64,000 nt of DNA from Lates calcarifer (taxonomy: Eukaryota; Chordata; Actinopteri; Centropomidae): contig NC_066844.1 in the NCBI RefSeq assembly GCF_001640805.2, forward strand, positions 15,553,543 to 15,617,542, given 5' to 3'. The notes under the pieces are model-generated. The model had not been told where the DNA came from and ran no database searches. It was given only the letters and a program-made list of their open reading frames with translations. This document shows, piece after piece, positions 57,197 through 64,000 of the stretch. A program made the translations under genes and the position numbers. How positions within the stretch are numbered: position 1 is the first letter of the stretch; every line of letters starts with the position of its first letter.

Positions 57197-58452
57197 AATA
57201 CATTCTGCACAATATCAGCACAAACCATAAGTCAGACTTTTGATAAATCAGTGCTATTCATTCCCAGAAACAGCATTTAATAAACTGTGTGCTTTACAAA
57301 AACAATGACATTCATACACACGCATCACAAGAAGGAAAACATATCTGGGGGCTTTCCAACTTCTTCTGACAATGCATCTTTCATCGCACTGCCCCTGTGT
57401 GCAGATACGAGTGAGCGATGTGATGTCTGTGTGCATGTGTGTGTTCACTCAGCCTGGCTCTTGTTGGTGTAGATAGCTGTGTGGAAAACACAGATGGTTG
57501 TTGCTTTTGCTTCTTCCGCCAGACCTGTGTGACCTTTTACACAAAGATAACAAGGCGGTCTCTTATCCCCAGGACCCCCCCATCCAAAAAACAGCCAGGC
57601 CTGGCAGCTCAGACAGAGGACTTCCTCCCTTCGAGCTGTCTGATAGAACAATATCAACAGCCAGCGCCACAGCCCTCTCTTTTGTCTCTCCTACCAGGCT
57701 TTTGTTTTGGAATAATTAAGTCTTTTCTAATCAAGACAGGGCTCTGACAGACAGGAAATGAGAGATCTGCATTAAAATCTATTAAAAGTCTTTGTAATAC
57801 CCTAACAGTCCTTTTAACTCACTGGTCATGTACTGTATGTTTGAGACACACTGCTCATGTCATTCAAGATGTGCTATAGTAGTGACAGTCAAATCATAAG
57901 TTTGAACATCATTTGAAATCTTAATCAGAGAAAACAGCACATTTTTATGAAACACCGTTAATTAAGATTTTCTATATACTAATTGAAGGCTTCTACTCTG
58001 GACCATAGTACTATTTTTGTATTTTTTATTTGTACTTACACTATTATCTTTTTTCTGTACATGAACTTCGCCACAGTGACTGTAGATGTTGATGCTTATA
58101 TTTGACGATTTGTATGCGATACATGTACTGACAATTCAAAAGATAACCCTGGTAATATTCTGTAATTTTGTTATTTGTTATGTCACTAAATCCTACGAAA
58201 GACATTTTATATTTTTTTACATTTTAAAATGAAAAAAAAAAAAAGACTGAACATACAACATAATAGTTTTTAGCAAATGCTGCTCAAACAGGAATAAATA
58301 GGGCATTTGTTGGGGACTTTTTAAATCTGATTTCAGATTAATACATGTTTAAGGAACATGCTATTAAGACAATACTTATTACTAGGACATGCCAATTGAT
58401 TTTACAAATTTTTCAGAAAGAAATACATAAAATCACCAGACTTATCCTTTAA

Positions 58453-58853
58453 AGGTGCTATATGTAAGTTTTTGCCAGTGTTAGCATTTCCTTACCAGTC
58501 TAGATGAAATGTTACAAGTTCTGCATCAAACTTCATCCCTTTACTAGCCAGGATGTGTCTCCAGCTGTGGAAAGCAATGCTAATGTTTTATGCTTTTCTA
58601 TTTCAATCACTTCTTTTCCTCTACTGAAGCTAGCATGCTAACCAGCTAGCCCAAGCCTTTATCATCTCATAATACCACTTTGCAGCAGGGAGTCACTGTA
58701 GCATCCAGCTGGTCTTCAGTAAGTAAGTAGCAAGTAGCACTGCCCAGAGGGTGTATTCTAGCCTCTTGTTGATGGCTGAGCTCTTGTTAGGTAAACAGCT
58801 GTTAATGCTATTGCTGACCATGTAGCAGTAGCAAAAACAAACACATAGCACAT
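58453..58853. mobile_element. TTAA-flanked inverted-repeat element, copy C (full length, 401 bp)
   Basis: TTAA at 58449-58452 and 58854-58857 flanks termini AGGTGCTATATGTAAGTTTT and, reversed, ATGTGCTATGTGTTTGTTTT. The inverted match extends over about 28 bp with few mismatches. No ORF of note is inside. It is the best-preserved of three related copies here and looks like a MITE. The TTAA flanks recall piggyBac-type insertion, but the termini do not start CCC, so the superfamily is open. Confidence 0.75.
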
Positions 58854-61007
58854 TTAACAATTACGATCTCTTTTCAGGTCCCTTCATCTATCTAACTTCA
58901 AGGCAACTCATTTCGTTTGTAGCACATGTGTAATTGTCCTTTCTGTATGTATGCCATGCCAACCTCATTTCAGGTCACTATGAATTCTCCCTCTCGTGAC
59001 AGTTTTTCCCCAGAGAGCTTTAATGTCCATTCTGTCAGCACAAGGTGACCCTATAAGAAGACATAGAAGCTTACTTGACCATATTTGACTTTGCTAATAT
59101 CTTTTGTCCCTTGTTTTTCTCTGTCGTTCTCTTTCATTCTCAGCATCATCCTCCTTTACATGCTTGTTTTCTTTTCCTTTGTTTCTCTTTTTATCTATCT
59201 CTCTTGGACTCACACTCAAGGGACATGAGAGGTCCTGTCTCTGGTCATATATTTTGCTGAGGTGGTTTTAGCCGGGGCTCTTGTGTATTCTCATATGCAC
59301 AGGGAGCCTCAGGGGATGAAGGGTGTGGTGAGGGGCGGGTGGATGCTACAAACTGGAGGGTTTTCTACCAACATCAGCACAAACATTCAATTTTCATTTA
59401 TGGAAACTGTAAAACCACCAAAGTGTGGAATATGCCTCAGTATGTATATTTGATCATGCGATTTATCATGACAACCATGCATAGGTCACAACATTGCTGC
59501 ACTGGTGGTGTGGTTAAACTGGTGTTAATGAAAAAGATGTTGACCCATAGAGACCTTTATATGTGCTCATCTGTTTCTCAGTGGGAAACAGAAGAAGGAG
59601 AGGGCACTTAAAATCACATTATCTTTAAGTAAGTATCTGCCCCAGGTGATGGGTGTCAATCACAACACTGTGTCAGCTGATGTCAATCAGCAGCTATCAC
59701 TCCTACAGAGGCGGCGTGTTTCCATGGAAACCCAGAGGTCAAAAGGGTCAGCTTTGATACAATGCGCCACAACCGATCGTTACTGTCGTTGCAACACATT
59801 GGCAGGGCGATATTGCCTGAGTTGTCATTATTTGGTGCAATGAAAATCCCTCTTGCTCCATCCCTTGAGACTCACTTTCTCTCCTCACCCCTCATTGACC
59901 CAGTGGCCATTGTCTGCAATGCCCATGCTCATTTTCTTTAGCAGGGTCTTGGCTCTGCTGTGTCATATTGGTTTATGAATTCAGCACTGTGGCGCCACTG
60001 CAATAACTGAGATTTAAATGTCAGGTGATGGAGCCACTTTAAGCTTAAGTAGGTAATAAAGATATATTGCAGCAGAAAGAGTGTCTTTTTAAGTATCACA
60101 TGTGTACAGGTTGAAATATTTGTTTGGATTTTATGTGAGCGTGTGTATGTGTGTGCGTAGATATATTTTGTGTGTTTTTTCATTTATCTCTAATGAGGTT
60201 AAGTGGCACCTGGAGGTGAAGCACAGCTGAGGTCATAGCCAGACCACCAGACAAAATTATTTGGAGCATTCATTTTTATCATGTTTTATTCAATTGACTT
60301 TGGATCCCCTGTAGTGAAGCCAAAGTACTGAGTTGTGGCAAAACATATCTGACTGTTATTGAGAAATACATGTTGCAGTGGAGGCACCAATTCAGACTAA
60401 GCTAATGAAATGTGGCTGATTGGATTAAATAGATCTATTCAAATGGCATTGCTGTCAATGAACTGAGTTGGCCAGCAGACTGGCATGAAGCACAACTGTC
60501 ATTATCATCATTATTGGTATCTCCAGACCATATCCTACATTAAACAGATTTAACCTTGGCATAAGTTTTGTTGGATGTCAATGTTGCAAGGCAGAATGTT
60601 TGAATAGGTTTTATTGTATCATTTCAAAGTGTAGCTATAAAAGCATCACCATTAAAAATGATTCTATTTGTCAATTGTGTAGCAGAATATATGAAAATGA
60701 AAGAAATAAAAATAACATTCAGAGAGCACAAGCATCAGTGCTCTTTCCATTGAAGCAGCCATGGGTCCCCACTGTGAGAAAATCTGTACCTTCAAGCAGT
60801 ATGCACATTTTATGAGCTCCATTACAAAGTTTGTGCTAACACAGACATAAACAGACCATAAAATGGGAGATATCATCCTTGGGGCAAACCTCACTATTGG
60901 ATTCCTGTTCTCCTCAGGATGGACACATGCTTATTGCGCTAAACAAACCCCTGCTCCCTTTAACAACAACACCTTTCAGCATTTTTCCCCCTCCTGCCTG
61001 TGGGAGG

Positions 61008-61050
61008 TGTGTGTGTGTGTGTGTGCGTGTGTGTGCGTGTGTGTGCGCGC
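61008..61050. repeat. Interrupted (TG)n microsatellite
   Basis: TG units with regular CG interruptions (GTGTGTGCGTGTGTGTGCG). Confidence 0.93.
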
Positions 61051-62218
61051 TTACAGGGAGGTGGCCTACATTTATCCACAGCTGCACTTTTCATTACTCT
61101 CGTGAGGTGAGGTCAAGGAGGTGAGGTCTGCTCAGGTCTTACAGCGTAGGTGCACAACTAGTGTTGGTGAAATGAGATGTAATATGTGGCGGAGTGGCTT
61201 TTTTCAAACTGTACGTCCTTGCAGCAGACAGTGAGCGGGGCGGACAGTGACAGGCAGGGAAATGAAGCTTTAGGTGGCCGCTGAGATGGAACAAGAGATG
61301 TCTCAGTCAGATAGATAGCAGCAAGCTAACAGCAGAGACACTGAGCACCCTGCAGAGACTGTCAGCGGAGCGCAGCGTAAATTATAAGACAGACACATTT
61401 GCGGTGGTAGGCTACATGCTTCAGAAACTTTGTGCTAAAGGGGAGGACATAAACAGAAATGTGAGTTATTAAATTTGACAAGATTAAAGCACATTTAGAA
61501 AACAGATTTTGTTTTGTGCAGCTGTGACCAGTGTCCTAACCTGCAGAGGACAAGGCTGTCACAATCTCATCTGCGATGTGCATCCATTACTGTGTGGAAT
61601 TATAATGGGACACAGCCACTACAAGGGCAGAGCCAAACACTAACATGATTATGGTAATGACTGCCAACAGCTATCCCTCGAAGCACCAGGGAGATGCGCA
61701 CTGAAAAGGCAATTCCCGACAATTAATCAAAACACATAAATAGACATAATGTCATTGACATTCACTCCTGGCAGACAAGCGATTGGTGAATGTTGTTGAT
61801 ACCTCTAAAGCCATTCAATCACTGTGATGCATGGGGTTGGAGGTGGGTGAATTTGGCAGGCTACAATACATCATGTCAACATTTAGTTTACACATTGTCA
61901 GCAAATGTAATTAGCCAGAATCACATTTTTACATGTTAGGGATCTGAAGTACGACTAACAGCCATCTCACCAGACTACAGAAATATTTAAGTGGCTGGTT
62001 GTATTTTAGATTAAACAAACCCAAGGGATTCCCACTGTGATGACAAACTGAACAATACTGAAAACACTGTTTTTAACTGGGCGAGGGAAGAGGACATGCT
62101 GTGAGAAATATGCTCATGAACTGTGGCTAAACAAGGCCATGAATCTATAGTCATGTTAGCAACTATGCAAGGTTAGCAGGGATAATACATCCATGGGGGC
62201 TTGGCACAGCAAAGCATT

Positions 62219-62690
62219 GAGTTAAATGCTAACATCAGCATGCTAACATGCTCACAGTGACAATATTAAATGCATATGCTTGGCAGGTTTAATGTTCACT
62301 GTCACTATACACAAAGTAAAGCTAATGCTGATGAGAATGTCATTTGTTTTGCAGGTGCTGCATTTGGCCATCAACCAAAGTATTAGATTAATTGAAAATC
62401 TGACCTGATGATACAGCTAAATTAAAAGTCAGAGGGTCACAAAAGTGATAACTATTCATTTTGAGGGGGACGTGGATGTCATATTAATGCATCCAATAGC
62501 TCTCAAGACGTTTCATTTAAAACCACAGATGTTAACCTCATGGTGGCAGATTCATCCTCTGGAAACCATGAAATACTGCATCAAATTTTGAAGCATCATC
62601 CAGTCGTTGCTGAGATATTTCAGTTTGGACCAAAGTGGTGGACCAGCCTGCCACCATCCAAGAGCTATGCCACTAGCATGGCTAAAAAAC
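62219..62690 (+). repeat. Abundant fish interspersed repeat
   Basis: Characteristic phrases in order: ATGCTAACATGCTCACAGTG, TTTTGCAGGTGCTGCATTTG, AAGTCAGAGGGTCAC, GTTGCTGAGATATTTCAGTT, TGGACCAAAGTGGTGGACC and CTAGCATGGCTAAAAA. I know this arrangement as a common dispersed repeat of percomorph fish but cannot name the family. It explains the 67-71 codon ORFs here. Confidence 0.7.
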
Positions 62691-64000
62691 CAAAAGGTAA
62701 AAATGACATTCAGTTTAACTGTGACCCTGTAATGATGAAGTGAAAAGTGATGAAAATGTTCCCTCACCTTTATGTCTTATTACAGTTTTATCATGTAAAT
62801 ATATGCATTGATGGATAGATTGGAATTATATGTGATACACAACAAGTTATTGCTAATTTCTGGGCCAATTCGAGTCAGTGTGAGGTTTTAAAGCGTACTA
62901 AAACAATGCTCCAGTTGACAGCCTACTGATTGGATCTTCCACTGCTGAGGAGAGCAGCAGTCATCCCACACAGGGTGTAAATCCCAACACCCCCTGTGAG
63001 CCACCAGCCTTTCACAGGAACATCCCACCTCAGCACATACGCTTACTGATCTAACGTGTGTGTGATAAGTCGAGCATGTGGTTAAAAAGCAAGTGTTCGG
63101 CACTACTTTATCCTCACAGACAGATGGTGCCCCCTCCCTCTAACACCACTCTCCCTCCCCCTTCAAAAATACATGGGTTTGATTTATGTTCTGCCCCCAC
63201 TGGCAACTTTCTCTCTTGCTCCTATTTTTGTCTTTTAATTGCTACAGTTTTTTTTCTGTCTCTCACCTTTTCCTCTGTACGCACAAAGGCTTTGCTTCTT
63301 CTTTGTGGGGCTGTAGTGTATGGCTATAGGCTTTGAATCAGCAGACTATATAAAGCCTATCCTGTGCTGATCCACCTGAGACTGGACTGGCCTCCCATCA
63401 TCAGAGAGGACTTCATATATGTTTCATATACCTCAAGGGATTTCTCTGTTTATGTTTCTGGTTTCAGGCAATATGAAAATTCCAAAACCCCAATAAACAA
63501 TCATCTTTTCCTTTTTGTCCCCATTTATGTTTTTATCGCTTTCCCTGTGACACGTGGTGTGATTTTTCACCCTCAGTACCACCATGGGAAGTATATAACC
63601 GAGAAAAATATATGGCTCTTATCAAACAGTGGCTTTAGGGTCTCTGTCTTTCAGCAGGAGTCTGTGCTCACAGATCTGCACTTTATATTATCACATCATG
63701 AAAAATATAGCTGTGGAACACCTGCTCTCATTTGACGCAACTAGGCATATACAATTGTTCTATTTCAAGTGTGGATGCTTTAAATACCTTCTATATATAT
63801 GGAAGCGGAGGTTGCGTTAGTTCAACACTTACTGAATTCAAGGCAGTGATTTGGTGCTGATAATAGCTGTAGGCTAGGTGTAAAATGCTAGAGCTATTTT
63901 GGGGGAGACAGAGCAGAAAAACACAAGACGCAACCTCTACTGTTTACATCTACATATACATCTTAAACTTGTGGATAATCAGCTATGTTGGATTTGGTTT

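Larger units (their letters stand above)
50310..64000. other. Upstream region of fgd5 (5' intron, promoter area, intergenic)
   Basis: No protein-coding gene is recognised in 13.7 kb. The fgd5 5' UTR exon(s) must lie here, but none can be fixed. Contents: a G-run at about 51359-51372, a T-run at 52732-52756, a CpG-containing patch at 52550-52720, ETS motifs at 53268-53475, a CA tract at 55760, an (ATACA)n run at 57174, a TTAA element at 58453, a TG tract at 61008 and a fish repeat at 62219-62690. Confidence 0.7.

Noticed and set aside
63364..63735. 123-codon ORF near the right edge
   Set aside because: Starts at GTG and has no recognisable domain or splice partners.
1..64000. CRISPR arrays, prokaryotic operons, integrated viral genes or long retrotransposon ORFs
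   Set aside because: None seen: repeats are microsatellites, MITEs or SINE fragments, and no reverse transcriptase, transposase or phage-like protein appears in any frame.

Overview
This is vertebrate nuclear DNA, almost certainly from a percomorph-type teleost fish. Genes are broken into short GT-AG exons by long introns, there are many (CA)n microsatellites, and several interspersed repeats typical of fish genomes are present. No bacterial, viral, CRISPR or operon-like structure is visible.

Two protein-coding genes can be reconstructed, both on the minus strand and head to tail, so transcription runs from high to low coordinates. (1) prkcd (protein kinase C delta), 5' half only: a 5' UTR exon ending at 14181 in a CpG-rich promoter with a perfect CRE, then coding exons from the ATG at 5101 down to position 6. 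They encode the C2-like domain, the pseudosubstrate, C1A and half of C1B; the kinase domain lies beyond the left edge. (2) fgd5 (FYVE, RhoGEF and PH domain protein 5), complete coding sequence: 20 coding exons from the ATG at 50235 to the stop at 21450. The exons join to 4539 nt (1512 codons plus stop) with all phases consistent. The order is a 906-codon disordered, acidic N-terminal exon, then DH, PH1, FYVE and PH2. The 3' UTR probably ends near 19.8 kb.

Three tRNA-Glu(CTC) genes lie on the plus strand inside introns of these genes, antisense to them: one in prkcd and two in fgd5. The prkcd-fgd5 gap (about 14.5-19.8 kb) holds microsatellites and a perfect match to the CTCF core motif. Introns carry copies of two terminal-inverted-repeat elements, one of them flanked by TTAA, a tRNA-derived SINE and simple repeats. 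The 13.7 kb upstream of fgd5 holds no recognisable gene. Its notable contents are a CpG-containing patch near 52.6 kb, a run of ETS-type motifs at 53.27-53.48 kb that could belong to the fgd5 promoter or enhancer, one further TTAA-flanked element and a common fish repeat near 62.5 kb.

The two genes have related signalling logic. PKC-delta responds to diacylglycerol through its C1 domains; FGD5 is a Cdc42 exchange factor, known mainly from endothelium, that reads phosphoinositides through its PH and FYVE domains. Nothing in the sequence shows that they act together. Exon calls rest on spliced protein similarity recalled from the vertebrate families, on phase continuity and on splice sites; no alignment was run.
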